Below are positions 25,208-35,449 of a DNA stretch of 64,000 nt, piece after piece. The stretch comes from Xanthomonas sontii (GTDB lineage: Bacteria > Pseudomonadota > Gammaproteobacteria > Xanthomonadales > Xanthomonadaceae), in NCBI RefSeq assembly GCF_040529055.1, contig NZ_CP132342.1, positions 1,203,001 to 1,267,000 of the forward strand, read 5' to 3'. The position numbers and the translations under genes were made by a program. The notes under the pieces are model-generated. The model was not told the DNA's origin, did no database searches, and saw only the letters and a list, made by a program, of their open reading frames with translations. Every line of letters starts with the position of its first letter. The first letter of the stretch is position 1.

Positions 25208-28200
25208 ATGTCGCGCTTCTTCGTCAACCACCCGGTGGTGGCCTGGGTCATGGCCATCGTCATCGTCCTGATCGGCATGCTGGCCATCCATGGGCTGCCG
25301 GTCGAACGCTATCCGCACATGGCGCCGCCCACCATCACCGTGCGCGCCACCTACACCGGCGCCTCGGCGCAGACGGTGGAAAACACCGTCACCCAGCTGA
25401 TCGAGCAGTCGCAGCAGAGCCTGGACCACCTGCTGTACATGACCTCCACCAGCGCCTCGGACGGCACCGCGCAGGTCAACCTGGTGTTCGAGACCGGCAC
25501 CAACGCCGACACCGCGCAGGTGCAGGTGCAGAACCAGTTGCAGTCGGTGATGTCGGTGTTGCCGCAGGCGGTGCAGCAGAACGGCCTGGTCATCACCAAG
25601 TCCAGCGGCTCGCTGTTCGAGGTGGTGGCGTTCACCTCCGACGACGGCAGCATGGACAACTTCGATGTCGCCAACTACATGGAATCGAACATCGACGACC
25701 AGATCAGCCGCGTCAGCGGCGTCGGCAACATCCAGCCGATGGGCTCGGAATACGCCATGCGCATCTGGCTGGACCCGGAGAAGCTGCGCAAGTACGCGCT
25801 GATGCCCTCGGACGTGGAGAACGCGCTGCAGTCGCAGAACACCGACGTGTCGGCCGGCGAGATCGGCGGCCAGCCGGCGCTGCGCGGGCAGCGCCTGGAC
25901 GCCACCGTGACCACCCGCAGCCGCCTGCAGACCCCGGCGCAGTTCGGCGCGATCGTGCTCAAGAGCGATGCCAGCGGCGCCGCCGTGCACCTATCGGACG
26001 TGGCCAGGATCGGCCTGGGCCCGGAGACCTACGACAGCATCACCCGCTTCAACGGCAAGCCCTCGGCCTCGCTGGGCATCGAGCTCAACTCCGACGCCAA
26101 CGCGGTGGAGACCTCCAAGGCCATCGACCAGCGCCTGCAGGAACTCAAGCAGTACTGGCCGCACGGCTTCAACTACCACATCGCCTTCAGCACCACACCG
26201 TTCGTCACCACCTCGATCAAGGAGGTGGTCATCACCCTGATCGAGGCGGTGCTGCTGGTCGTGGCGGTGATGTACCTGTTCCTGCAGAACTGGCGCGCCA
26301 CGCTGATCCCGACCATCGCCGTGCCGGTGGTGCTGATGGGCACCTTCGGCGTGCTCGCCGCGTTCGGCTACTCGATCAACACCCTGACCATGTTCGCGAT
26401 GGTGCTGGCGATCGGCCTGCTGGTCGACGACGCCATCGTGGTGGTGGAGAACGTGGAGCGGGTGATGGGCCAGGAAGGCCTGCCGCCGAAGGAGGCCACG
26501 CTGCGCTCGATGCAGCAGATCGGCGGCGCCCTGGTCGGCATCGTGCTGGTGCTGACCGCGGTGTTCGTGCCGATGGCGTTCTTCAACGGCGTCACCGGCG
26601 TGATCTACCGGCAGTTCTCGATCACCATCGCCGCCTCGATGATCCTGTCGGTGCTGGTGGCGATGACCCTGACCCCGGCGCTGTGCGTGACCATCCTCAA
26701 GCCGCTGCACCAGGGCGAGGCGCCGATCGGCTCGCACGGGCGCCTGGGCTGGTTCTTCATCTGGTTCAACACCCGCTTCCGGCATCTGTCCGAGCGCTAC
26801 CGCACGCTGGTCGAACGGGTGCTGGGCAAGCGCGCGCTGGGCCTGCTCGCCTATGCGCTGCTGATCGCGGTCACCGGCCTGCTGCTGTGGCGCCTGCCCG
26901 GTGCGTTCCTGCCCGACGAGGACGAGGGCATGCTCAACGTGCTGGTCAAGCTGCCGGCCGGCTCCACCCTGGAGCAGACCCTGGCGGTGACCGACCGGCT
27001 GACCAAGGCCGCGTTGAAGGATCCGGGCGTGCGCTCGGTGCTGTCCTCGGCCGGCTTCAGCGTCACCGGCGCCGGCCAGAACGTCGGCATGGCCTTCGTG
27101 CGGCTGAAGGACTGGGACGACCGCGACGACGATGCGGCGACCATCGCCGACCATCTGAACAAGGCGCTGGCCGACGTGCCCGACGCGGAACTGTTCGTGA
27201 CCTCGCCGCCGGCGATCACCGGCCTCGGCGACGCCTCCGGCTTCACCTTCGAACTGATGGACTACGAAGGCGCCGGCCATGCCGCCCTGGTCGCCGCGCG
27301 CGACAAGCTGCTGCGTCTGGCCCAGCACGATCCCAAGCTGATGAACGTGCGCTACGCCAGCCTGGAAGACGCGCCGGTGTACGCGGTCAAGATCGACGAC
27401 GCCAAGGCGCAGGCGCTGGGCGTGGACCCGGGCGACATCAACGCCACGCTCAACAGCGCGCTCGGCGGCGACTTCGTCAACAACTTCATCTACAAGGGCC
27501 GCATCAAGAAGGTCTACGTGCAGGGCGACGCCGACGCACGCATGGCGCCGCAGGACCTGGACCGCTGGACGGTGCGCAACGGCGGCGGCGACATGGTGCC
27601 GATGTCGGCGTTCACCCGCTCGCACTGGACCAGCGCACCGGCCGCGCTGGAACGCTACAACGGCGTGTCGGCGATGGAACTGACCGGCCAGGCGGTGCCC
27701 GGGGTCAGCTCCGGCGCGGCGATGGACGCGATGGCCGAACTCAGCAAGCAGTTGCCGCACGGCTTCGGCTACGCGTGGTCGGACATGGCCTACCAGGAAA
27801 AGCTGTCGGCCAACCAGGCGCCGGCGCTGTACGCGATCTCGCTGCTGTTCGTGTTCCTGTGCCTGGTGGCGCTGTACGAGAGCTGGTCGATTCCGTTCGC
27901 GGTGATGCTGGCGGTGCCGGTGGGCGTGTTCGGCGCGGTGCTGCTGATGACCCTGCGCGGCCTGGAGAACGATGTGTACTTCCAGGTCGGCCTGCTGACC
28001 ACGGTGGGCCTGGCGGCGAAGAACGGCATCCTCATCGTCGAGTTCGCGCGCGACCTCGAACACCGCGGCGAAAGCCTGCTCGCCGCCACCCTGCACGCGG
28101 TGCAGATGCGCCTGCGGCCGATCCTGATGACCTCGCTGGCGTTCCTGCTCGGCGTGCTGCCGCTGGTGTTCAGCAAGGGCGCCGGCTCGGCCGCGCGCCA

Positions 28201-28336
28201 CTCGCTGGGCACCGGCGTCACCGGCGGCACCCTGGCCTCGATCACCCTGGGCCTGTTCTTCGTGCCGCTGTTCTACGTGATCGTGCGCCGGATGTTCCCC
28301 GGACCGGCGGTCGCCCACCCGGAGACGCAGGCATGA
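25208..28336 (+). CDS. RND multidrug efflux permease (HAE-1 family)
   Basis: This 1042-aa inner-membrane proton/drug antiporter starts MSRFFVNHPVVAWVMAIVIV and has 12 helices with two large periplasmic loops. The helix 4 proton-relay aspartates are in GLLVDDAIVVVENVERV; further conserved stretches are GAFLPDEDEG and GLAAKNGILIVEFA. Its stop overlaps the ATG of the outer-membrane factor gene (ATGA at 28333-28336). Substrates cannot be read from sequence. Confidence 0.95.
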   Translation: MSRFFVNHPVVAWVMAIVIVLIGMLAIHGLPVERYPHMAPPTITVRATYTGASAQTVENTVTQLIEQSQQSLDHLLYMTSTSASDGTAQVNLVFETGTNADTAQVQVQNQLQSVMSVLPQAVQQNGLVITKSSGSLFEVVAFTSDDGSMDNFDVANYMESNIDDQISRVSGVGNIQPMGSEYAMRIWLDPEKLRKYALMPSDVENALQSQNTDVSAGEIGGQPALRGQRLDATVTTRSRLQTPAQFGAIVLKSDASGAAVHLSDVARIGLGPETYDSITRFNGKPSASLGIELNSDANAVETSKAIDQRLQELKQYWPHGFNYHIAFSTTPFVTTSIKEVVITLIEAVLLVVAVMYLFLQNWRATLIPTIAVPVVLMGTFGVLAAFGYSINTLTMFAMVLAIGLLVDDAIVVVENVERVMGQEGLPPKEATLRSMQQIGGALVGIVLVLTAVFVPMAFFNGVTGVIYRQFSITIAASMILSVLVAMTLTPALCVTILKPLHQGEAPIGSHGRLGWFFIWFNTRFRHLSERYRTLVERVLGKRALGLLAYALLIAVTGLLLWRLPGAFLPDEDEGMLNVLVKLPAGSTLEQTLAVTDRLTKAALKDPGVRSVLSSAGFSVTGAGQNVGMAFVRLKDWDDRDDDAATIADHLNKALADVPDAELFVTSPPAITGLGDASGFTFELMDYEGAGHAALVAARDKLLRLAQHDPKLMNVRYASLEDAPVYAVKIDDAKAQALGVDPGDINATLNSALGGDFVNNFIYKGRIKKVYVQGDADARMAPQDLDRWTVRNGGGDMVPMSAFTRSHWTSAPAALERYNGVSAMELTGQAVPGVSSGAAMDAMAELSKQLPHGFGYAWSDMAYQEKLSANQAPALYAISLLFVFLCLVALYESWSIPFAVMLAVPVGVFGAVLLMTLRGLENDVYFQVGLLTTVGLAAKNGILIVEFARDLEHRGESLLAATLHAVQMRLRPILMTSLAFLLGVLPLVFSKGAGSAARHSLGTGVTGGTLASITLGLFFVPLFYVIVRRMFPGPAVAHPETQA

Positions 28337-29775
28337 GCGCGTTGACCCGCATGAGCGTGGCGGTGGCCACGCTGTTGGCCCTGTCCGGCTGCACCCTGGC
28401 GCCCACCTACGTACGCCCGGCGGTACCCGTGCCGGCCGACCTGGCCGCGGTCGATGCGGCGCCCGCCGCGGGCGCCGCCACCGACGCGCTGGCGATGCCG
28501 GACTGGCAGCAGGTGTTCCTGGATCCGCGCCTGCGCCAGACCATCGCGCTGGCCTTGCAGAACAACCGCGACCTGCGCGTGGCGGTGCTGTCCATCGACA
28601 AGGCACGCGCGCAGTACCGCCTCCAGCGCGCCGCGCAGTTGCCCTCGTTCGACGCCAACGCCAGCATGAGCCGCAGCCGCAGCAGCGCTGCCAGCAACGA
28701 CGACGGCGTCTCCCAGGTCAGCACCAGCGACACCCTGCAGGTCGGGCTCAGCAGCTGGCAGCTGGATCTGTTCGGGCAACTGCGCAGTCTCAAGCAGGAA
28801 GCGCTGCAGAACTGGCTGTCCAGTGCGGAAAACCAGCGCAACGTGCGCCTGACCCTGGTCGCCCAGGTCGCCGCGGCGTGGCTGACCGTGGGCGCGGACC
28901 AGGCGCAACTGGCGCTGGCGCAGCAGACCCTGGACAGCCAGGCGCAGACCCTGCAACTGACCGAGCGCCGCCACAGCATCGGCAGCGCGTCCGGGCTGGA
29001 CCTGGCGCAGCAGCAGACCAGCGTGGAGTCGGCGCGCGTGGCCGTCGCCAGCGCCGCCACCCAGCTGGCGCAGGCGCGCGATGCGCTGCAACTGCTGGTC
29101 GGCGCGCCGGTGGACGCAGCGCTGCTGCCGACCGCGCAGGCGATGCAGGACAGCGTGGCGCTGGCGCCGCTGCCGGCGCACCTGTCCTCGGCGGTGCTGC
29201 TGCAGCGCCCGGACGTGCTCGCCGCCGAGCACACCTTGCAGGCAGCCAACGCCGACATCGGCGCCGCACGCGCGGCGTTCTTCCCGTCGCTGAGCCTCAC
29301 CGCGTCCACCGGGCGCAGCAGCGATGCGCTGTCCACGCTGTTCTCCGCCGGCAGCCGCACCTGGTCGTTCGTGCCCAGCATCACCGCGCCGATCTTCCAC
29401 GCCGGCGCGCTGAAGGCCTCGCTGGATGCCTCCAAGCTCGGCAAGGACATCGCCGTGGCGCAGTACGAGAAGGCGATCCAGTCGGCCTTCGCCGAAGTGG
29501 CCGACGCCCTGGCCACGCGCGACCACCTGCAGGCGCAGCTGACCGCGCAGCAGGCCCTGGTCGACGCCAGCCAGCGCAGCTACACCCTGGCCGACGCGCG
29601 CTACCGCGCCGGCCTGGACGGCCATCTGCCGGTGCTGGACGCGCAGCGTTCGCTGTTCGCCGCGCAGCAGGCGCTGATCGCGCTGCGCCTGCAGGACGCC
29701 AGCAACCGCGTCACCCTGTACCAGGTGCTCGGCGGCGGCGCCGACGCCCAGGCCCAGGTCGCTGCCTCGCCCTGA
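28333..29775 (+). CDS. RND outer-membrane channel lipoprotein (OprM/NodT family)
   Basis: This 480-aa protein has a lipobox (LLALSGC, Cys near 20), then LAPTYVRPAVPVPADL, the NodT-family beginning. Two OEP repeats follow, with the usual ERRHSIGSASGLDLAQQQT and DARYRAGLDGHLPVLDAQRS motifs. It forms the trimeric exit duct for the adaptor and permease encoded upstream, to which it is translationally coupled. Confidence 0.93.
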   Translation: MSALTRMSVAVATLLALSGCTLAPTYVRPAVPVPADLAAVDAAPAAGAATDALAMPDWQQVFLDPRLRQTIALALQNNRDLRVAVLSIDKARAQYRLQRAAQLPSFDANASMSRSRSSAASNDDGVSQVSTSDTLQVGLSSWQLDLFGQLRSLKQEALQNWLSSAENQRNVRLTLVAQVAAAWLTVGADQAQLALAQQTLDSQAQTLQLTERRHSIGSASGLDLAQQQTSVESARVAVASAATQLAQARDALQLLVGAPVDAALLPTAQAMQDSVALAPLPAHLSSAVLLQRPDVLAAEHTLQAANADIGAARAAFFPSLSLTASTGRSSDALSTLFSAGSRTWSFVPSITAPIFHAGALKASLDASKLGKDIAVAQYEKAIQSAFAEVADALATRDHLQAQLTAQQALVDASQRSYTLADARYRAGLDGHLPVLDAQRSLFAAQQALIALRLQDASNRVTLYQVLGGGADAQAQVAASP

Positions 29776-30216
29776 GCCGGAACCGAGGCAGCGCGAGGCC
29801 GGGCCTTGGCTGGCCTGAGGCGAGTTTGAGGCCGGCCTGAGGCTGGCACGAGCGTGCAGAAGCGTCGCCACGCACGACGCGCTTCTGTGGGAGGGACTTC
29901 AGTCCCGACGCGACGGCAGTCGAACGCCTATCCAACCATCCACCCAGGCAACGCCTCGCGCGCGTCCTCGCCGCAAACAACACGACAGCCCTGCGCCACC
30001 GTCTCGAAAGCTGAACGCGGCGGTACACCTCGGCGGCCGTCGTAGACAAATGCCGGGCGCCGCCGCGACGCCCAATCGTTCGTCGCACAGGCCGCAAGCG
30101 GCGTTGTGCGTATCTCCGGCGCGTTGGCGACACGGTCGACGCCGCTCCGGCACGCCGGGCACCACGCCAGCCTTGGGCCATAATCGCGGCGACTCACTCC
30201 AGGTACGCCGCACCCG
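29776..30216. other. Intergenic region with one palindromic repeat
   Basis: This 441-nt gap holds GAGGC-rich short repeats right after the RND operon and one GTGGGAGGGACTTCAGTCCC-type element at 29887-29911. No gene or clear terminator is seen in the rest. Confidence 0.5.
29887..29911 (+). repeat. REP-like palindrome, GTGG-headed
   Basis: GTGGGAGGGACTTCAGTCCC plus GACGC: the GGGACT/AGTCCC arms form a hairpin with a tetranucleotide head. Identical copies occur at 42252-42276 and, inverted, at 42453-42477. Confidence 0.8.
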
Positions 30217-31074
30217 ATGAAGATCCCCCCGAGCCTGCAGCCGCTGATCGACGATGGCGTCATCGACGGCGTGCTGCGCCCGCTCAAGAGCGGCAAGGAG
30301 GCCGCGGTCTACGTGGTCCAGGCAGGCGACGACGTGCTCTGCGCCAAGGTCTACAAGGACATGGCGCAGCGCAGCTTCCAGGCGCGCGTGCAGTACCAGG
30401 AAGGGCGCAAGGTGCGCGGCAGCCGCCAGGCGCGGGCGATCGGCAAGGCCAGCAAGTTCGGCCGCCGCGAGCAGGAAGCCGCGTGGAAGGACACCGAGGC
30501 CAACACCCTGTACCAGCTGGTGGACGCCGGCGTGCACGTGCCGCAGCCGCGCGGCTACTTCCACGGCGTGCTGCTGATGGACCTGGTCACCGACGCCGAC
30601 GGGCAGAGCGCGCCACGCCTGGGCGAGGTGGAACTGGAACCGGAGCAGGCGCGCGCCTTCCACACGCAGCTGGTCGGCGACGTGGTGAAGATGCTGTGCC
30701 TGGGCCTGGTGCACGGCGACCTGTCCGAATACAACGTGCTGGTCGCCGCCGATGGTCCGGTGGTGATCGATTTCCCGCAGGTGGTCAGCGCCGCCGGCAA
30801 CAACGCCGCCCGCAGCATGCTGCTGCGCGACGTGCACAACCTGCGCGACTGCCTGGGCCGCTTCGCGCCCGAGCTCAACGCCACCCACTACGGCGAGGAG
30901 ATCTGGGCGCTGTACGAGAAGGGCACGCTGCGCCCGGACAGCGCACTCACCGGTCGCTTCACCTTCGACACCCGCCGCGCCGACGTGCGCGCGGTGCGCG
31001 CCTCGATCGAGGACGCGCGGCAGGAGGCCATCATCCGCCAGCAGGGCCGCGAAGCCGCCGCGCAGGACGACTGA
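30217..31074 (+). CDS. RIO1-family serine protein kinase
   Basis: This 285-aa protein carries RIO kinase signatures: LKSGKEAAVYVVQAGDDVLCAKVYK (nucleotide loop and ATP lysine), the catalytic loop LVHGDLSEYNVLV (about residue 165) and the metal-binding VIDFPQVV. RIO1 in archaea and eukaryotes acts in small-subunit ribosome maturation; the bacterial role is little known. The gene is monocistronic and the start at 30217 agrees with family length. Confidence 0.92.
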   Translation: MKIPPSLQPLIDDGVIDGVLRPLKSGKEAAVYVVQAGDDVLCAKVYKDMAQRSFQARVQYQEGRKVRGSRQARAIGKASKFGRREQEAAWKDTEANTLYQLVDAGVHVPQPRGYFHGVLLMDLVTDADGQSAPRLGEVELEPEQARAFHTQLVGDVVKMLCLGLVHGDLSEYNVLVAADGPVVIDFPQVVSAAGNNAARSMLLRDVHNLRDCLGRFAPELNATHYGEEIWALYEKGTLRPDSALTGRFTFDTRRADVRAVRASIEDARQEAIIRQQGREAAAQDD

Positions 31075-31342
31075 GCCGCGTTCCGGCACGCGGCGCGCAA
31101 GTCCATGCTGCGCCGCAATGTGGCGGCATCGCGTGCGCGCCCGCCGCCAGTGCGAGCCCCAAGCCGCGCAACGCCTCGCCGTGCCTGCATTGCACGCGCA
31201 TCCGCGCCGTGACGATCGGCCGCCTGCCGCTGACCCGTCGGCTACCGCGCATCGGCGTTCCGGTTCGCTTATTTGCGGAAATGGTTATGGAGAATAACAA
31301 TTAGCCCGACGCCGCTTGCGCAGCCGCCCGGGAGGGCCACCC

Positions 31343-32302
31343 ATGTATTTCGATCCAGACGTCGTCCGTTTCTTCGCCCAGGCCCAGCAGTCCGGGCAGC
31401 CGCCGATGGAGGAACTGCCCTTGCCCCAGGCGCGGGCGATGATGCGCGGCGTCGCCGCGCAATTCGGTTTCCCGCGCGTGGAGATGGCCGAGGTCCGCGA
31501 CCTGCAGGCACCGGGCCCGGCCGCCCCGATTCCGCTGCGCCTGTACCGCCCGCACGGCCTCGACGCGGGCCCGGCGCCGACCTGCCTCTACGCGCATGGC
31601 GGCGGTGGTGTGGTCGGCGACCTCGATTCGCACGACGACGTGTGCCGGCAACTGGCCGCACGCGCCGGCTGCCAGGTGCTGGCGGTGGACTACCGGCTGG
31701 CGCCCGAACATCCTGCGCCGGCCGGCATCGAGGACGTGATCGCGGTGGTGCACTGGCTGGCCGCGCACCCGGGTGAGGTCGGCGCCGATCCGCAGCGCCT
31801 GGCCATCGCCGGCGACAGCATGGGCGGCGCACTGGCGGCCAGCGCCGCGCTGGACGCGCGCGATGCCGGCATCGCCCTGCGCTGCCAGATCCTGATCTAT
31901 CCGCTGACCGACGTGCGCCCGGACAATCCCTTTCCCTCGCGCGTGCACAACGCCGGCATCCCGCCGCTGACCGAAGCGGCGATGCGCTACTTCGACCGCC
32001 AGCTGCTGCCGGACCCGTCGCTGGCGTCGGACTGGCGCATCTCCCCGGTGGTGGCGCCGGACGTGGCCGGTGTCGCCCCGGCGCTGGTGGTGCTCGCCGA
32101 GCGCGACGCGCTGCACGACGAAGGCCTGCACTATGCGCAGCGCCTGCGCGAGGCGGGTGTGGAAACCCTGGTGCGCGTCCACCCCGGCATGATCCACGGC
32201 TTCATCAACATGGGCAGGGTGATGCGCGTGGCCGGCGAAACCCTGGACCTGGCCGCGCTGCTGCTGCGCCAGCGGCTGCTGCCGGTGGCCGCGCAAGAGT
32301 GA
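31343..32302 (+). CDS. HSL-family alpha/beta hydrolase (acetyl esterase-like)
   Basis: This 319-aa protein has the hormone-sensitive-lipase oxyanion motif (AHGGGGVVGD), the nucleophile elbow GDSMGGALA, the acid in ERDALHDEG and the histidine in HPGMIHGF. It is probably a cytosolic short-chain carboxylesterase. GGGAGG before the ATG at 31343 supports this start over an upstream in-frame codon. No operon partner is evident. Confidence 0.9.
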   Translation: MYFDPDVVRFFAQAQQSGQPPMEELPLPQARAMMRGVAAQFGFPRVEMAEVRDLQAPGPAAPIPLRLYRPHGLDAGPAPTCLYAHGGGGVVGDLDSHDDVCRQLAARAGCQVLAVDYRLAPEHPAPAGIEDVIAVVHWLAAHPGEVGADPQRLAIAGDSMGGALAASAALDARDAGIALRCQILIYPLTDVRPDNPFPSRVHNAGIPPLTEAAMRYFDRQLLPDPSLASDWRISPVVAPDVAGVAPALVVLAERDALHDEGLHYAQRLREAGVETLVRVHPGMIHGFINMGRVMRVAGETLDLAALLLRQRLLPVAAQE

Positions 32303-32393
32303 GTCCAACCGCAGCGCGTCCCGCTTCCCGGCAATCGTCGCCCGCGGTGGCGTGCGTTGCCCCGCCTGCCGCACTGCACCCGTCGCATCCGTC

Positions 32394-32463
32394 GTAGGTG
32401 CGGCTTCAGTCGCGACAGGGCATTGCCGATATGCGGTCCGGTCGCGGCTGAAGCCGCTCCTGC
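32394..32463. repeat. Inverted pair of GTAG-headed REP elements
   Basis: GTAGGTGCGGCTTCAGTCGCGAC (32394-32416) faces GTCGCGGCTGAAGCCGCTCC (from 32441), a head-to-tail inverted pair able to form one long hairpin between convergent genes. Confidence 0.8.
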
Positions 32464-32553
32464 GTGCGCTGGACGCTTTGCTCACATCGACCGAGCGCAA
32501 CGCACCCGCTGCAGATCTGTAGGCTGACACGCAACCCGTCTGCCGCGCCGCCC

Positions 32554-33420
32554 TCAGCGCGGGGTGGCGCGGAGCAACTGCCGGAAGGCGTCGTCCAGCG
32601 CGCGCTGGTCGCCGCTGCCAGCGGGCAGTTGCGGGGCACCTGCTTCCATCCTGCCCAGCTCCGCGTCCAGGAAATCGCTGATCGCCGGAATCCGCGGGCC
32701 GTCTTCGACCTCGGCCGATGCGCGTTTCTTGTCCAGCAAGGCATCGATCGCCTCGCGCAGGGCGCCAGAGGGAACCAGGGCGTCCAGCAGCGACGCGAAG
32801 GCCATCGGCGGCATGCCGTGCCCACGCTCGATCCATTGGCAGGCCAGCACGGGGCGCAACACGTACAGGTACTTCTTGGTGCGGATGCGCTCGCCGCGCA
32901 GATAGCCGCGGTAATTGCCCTTGGCCATGCTGAAGTAATGCCACCAGGTCGCCACCGGCGAATAGAAGCGCTCGGCCATCTCCCGCAGCGTCGCCACGGC
33001 CGCGGCGTCCTGCCGGTACACCACCGGCGACTGCAGCCACTCCAGCAAGGTCGGGTTGGATTTGGACACCAGGCGCAAGGCCTTGCGCAGATCCCAGCCG
33101 CTGACGTCCAGGTCGCTGTCGATCGGCAACTCGATCACGTCGCGCTGCGGTTCGCCCGGCCCGGTCCGTTCGTTGACGGTGAGGTACCAGTCCGGCCGAT
33201 GCACATAGACGAAGCGCGCGTCGTAGTCGCTGTCGGGCGAGGAAAAGCCCCAGCCGCGGCTACCAGATTCGCAGGCTAGCAGGATGCGGACGTCGTGGCG
33301 CTGTTCGATGTCCTGCAGCGCGGCGAGCACGGCAGCGCGCTTGTCGGCGGCGATCGGGTGGATCGCCATGTCGGGCGAGGCGGAGGGCGCGGTCGCTGCA
33401 GCGTCGTTCGAAGGCGTCAT
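32554..33420 (-). CDS. Predicted nucleotidyltransferase (DNA polymerase beta superfamily, YcgL/COG3541-like)
   Basis: This 288-aa protein has the nucleotidyltransferase signature GSRGWGFSSPDSDYDARF (about residue 53) with two metal-binding aspartates. The long helical C-terminal region (WWHYFSMAKGNYRGYLRG) is typical of COG3541. Substrate is unknown; some relatives sit in RNA repair operons. Its ATG overlaps the mnmG stop (ATGA at 33420), so it is translated with the tRNA-modifying enzyme, suggesting an RNA-related role by inference. Confidence 0.8.
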   Translation of the reverse strand: MTPSNDAAATAPSASPDMAIHPIAADKRAAVLAALQDIEQRHDVRILLACESGSRGWGFSSPDSDYDARFVYVHRPDWYLTVNERTGPGEPQRDVIELPIDSDLDVSGWDLRKALRLVSKSNPTLLEWLQSPVVYRQDAAAVATLREMAERFYSPVATWWHYFSMAKGNYRGYLRGERIRTKKYLYVLRPVLACQWIERGHGMPPMAFASLLDALVPSGALREAIDALLDKKRASAEVEDGPRIPAISDFLDAELGRMEAGAPQLPAGSGDQRALDDAFRQLLRATPR

Positions 33421-35309
33421 CACGCCACCCGGCTGCGCCGCGCGCGTTCCAGGTGCACCAGTAGCAGCGAGATCGCCGCCGGGGTCATGCCGGGGATGCG
33501 CTGCGCCTGGCCCACGGTCTGCGGGCGCACGCGCTCGAGCTTCTGCTGCACTTCGGCCGACAGGCCGCGCACCTGCGCGTAGTCGAAGGCGGGCGGGATC
33601 GGGGTGTCCTCGTGGCGCTGCTGGCGGGCGATCTCGTCGCGCTGGCGGTCCAGGTAGCCGGCGTACTTGATGCCGATCTCCACCTGCTCCGCCACCTGCG
33701 CGTCGGCCACGCCCGGGCCCAGCGACGGCACCCGCATCAGCGCGGCGTAGTCCAGTTCCGGGCGCTTGATCAGGTCCAGCACGGTGGTCTCGCGGCTCAC
33801 CGCCACGCCGAGCGTCGCCGCGACCTCGCGGCCCAGCGCGTTGCCCGGCGTGGCCCACAGCGCACGCAGGCGCTCGTTCTCGCGCGCCACCGCCTCCTGC
33901 TTGGCCTGAAAGCGCGCCCAGCGCGTTTCGTCGACGATGCCCAGGTCGTGGCCGATGCCGGTCAGGCGCGCGTCGGCGTTGTCCTCGCGCAGCTGCAGCC
34001 GGTACTCGGCGCGGCTGGTGAACATGCGGTACGGCTCGCTGGTGCCGTGGGTGATCAGGTCGTCGATCAGCACGCCGATGTAGGCCTGGTCGCGGCGCGG
34101 CGACCATGGTTCCAGCCCGCGCACCTGGCGCGCAGCGTTGAGGCCGGCGATCAGGCCCTGCGCGGCGGCTTCCTCGTAGCCGGTGGTGCCGTTGATCTGG
34201 CCTGCGAAGAACAGCCCGGGCATGGCCTTGGTCTCCAGCGAGGCCTTGAGCCCGCGCGGATCGAAGAAGTCGTACTCGATGGCGTAGCCGGGGCGGGTGA
34301 TGTGCGCGCGCTCGAAGCCGCGGATCGAGCGCACCAGCTCCAGCTGCACGTCGAACGGCAGCGAGGTGGAGATGCCGTTGGGGTAGATCTCGACCACGTC
34401 CAGGCCTTCCGGCTCGACGAAGATCTGATGGCTGGCCTTGTCGGCGAAGCGCACCACCTTGTCCTCGATCGAGGGGCAGTAGCGCGGGCCGATGCCCTCG
34501 ATCTGGCCGGTGTACAGCGGCGAGCGGTCCAGCGCGCCGCGGATGATGGCGTGGGTGCGCTCGGTGGTGTGGGTGATCCAGCACGACACCTGGCGCGGAT
34601 GCTGCGCCACCTCGCCCAGGAACGACATCACCGGCAGCGGATCGTCGCCGGGCTGTTCCTCCATCGCCGCGTAGTCCAGGCTGCGCCCGTCGATGCGCGG
34701 CGGGGTGCCGGTCTTGAGCCGGTCCACGCCGAAGCGGCCGTCGCGCAGCGCCTGCGCCAGCGCGGTGGCCGGCGGATCGCCGGCGCGGCCGCCGGCGTAC
34801 TGGGTCTGGCCGATGTGGATCTTGCCGGCCAGGAAGGTGCCGGCGGTCAGCACCACCGCCGCGGCCTCGAAGCGCAGCCCGGTCTGGGTCAGCACGCCGC
34901 GCACGCGCTCGCCGTCCATCACCAGGTCGTCCACCGCGGCCTGGAACACGGTCAGGTTCGGCTGCGCCTCGACCAGGCGCCGGATCGCGCTGCGGTACAG
35001 GCTGCGGTCGGCCTGGCAGCGGGTCGCGCGCACCGCCGGGCCCTTGGAGGCATTGAGGGTCCGCCACTGGATGCCGGCCAGATCCGCGGCGTGGGCCATC
35101 GCCCCGCCCAGCGCGTCGATCTCCTTGACCAGGTGGCCCTTGCCGATGCCACCGATCGCCGGGTTGCAGCTCATCGCCCCCACCGTCTCCACGTTATGGG
35201 TCAGCAGCAGGGTGCGCGCGCCGGCACGCGCGGACGCCAGCGCCGCCTCGGTGCCGGCATGGCCGCCGCCGATCACGATCACGTCATGGCGGTAGAAGGA
35301 ATCGCTCAT
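33420..35309 (-). CDS. mnmG: tRNA uridine-5-carboxymethylaminomethyl modification enzyme MnmG (GidA)
   Basis: This 629-aa FAD protein, with MnmE, installs the cmnm5 group on wobble U34 of certain tRNAs. The FAD-binding motif [20 protein letters not shown] is at the N-terminus, with [28 protein letters not shown] and the C-terminal helical domain ending in a basic tail. The start [12 protein letters not shown] at 35309 was chosen over 15 upstream in-frame residues. The downstream nucleotidyltransferase gene overlaps its stop. Confidence 0.97.
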   Translation of the reverse strand: MSDSFYRHDVIVIGGGHAGTEAALASARAGARTLLLTHNVETVGAMSCNPAIGGIGKGHLVKEIDALGGAMAHAADLAGIQWRTLNASKGPAVRATRCQADRSLYRSAIRRLVEAQPNLTVFQAAVDDLVMDGERVRGVLTQTGLRFEAAAVVLTAGTFLAGKIHIGQTQYAGGRAGDPPATALAQALRDGRFGVDRLKTGTPPRIDGRSLDYAAMEEQPGDDPLPVMSFLGEVAQHPRQVSCWITHTTERTHAIIRGALDRSPLYTGQIEGIGPRYCPSIEDKVVRFADKASHQIFVEPEGLDVVEIYPNGISTSLPFDVQLELVRSIRGFERAHITRPGYAIEYDFFDPRGLKASLETKAMPGLFFAGQINGTTGYEEAAAQGLIAGLNAARQVRGLEPWSPRRDQAYIGVLIDDLITHGTSEPYRMFTSRAEYRLQLREDNADARLTGIGHDLGIVDETRWARFQAKQEAVARENERLRALWATPGNALGREVAATLGVAVSRETTVLDLIKRPELDYAALMRVPSLGPGVADAQVAEQVEIGIKYAGYLDRQRDEIARQQRHEDTPIPPAFDYAQVRGLSAEVQQKLERVRPQTVGQAQRIPGMTPAAISLLLVHLERARRSRVA

Positions 35310-35423
35310 CGGGGTCTCGTCGGCCGGCGCGGGGCCGGCGGCAGGGGGCGACACGGGACGTCGCCCGGGGTGTGAACAGGAATTTTAGCGGTTGCATCAC
35401 AAATTGCGGATCCGGGCCTCAAG

Positions 35424-35440
35424 TTGGCACGCAATCTGCA
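35424..35440 (+). promoter_or_regulatory. Sigma54 (-24/-12) promoter
   Basis: TTGGCACGCAATCTGCA matches the sigma54 consensus (TGGCAC, N5, TTGCA) with one mismatch and exact 12-nt GG-to-GC spacing. Transcription should start near 35450 and run into the terminator at 35533-35566. Confidence 0.75.
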
Positions 35441-35449
35441 GATATTCCC

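Noticed and set aside
29776..29860. GAGGC-rich stretch after the RND operon as a terminator
   Set aside because: Short direct repeats rather than a clean stem, and no T-run follows.
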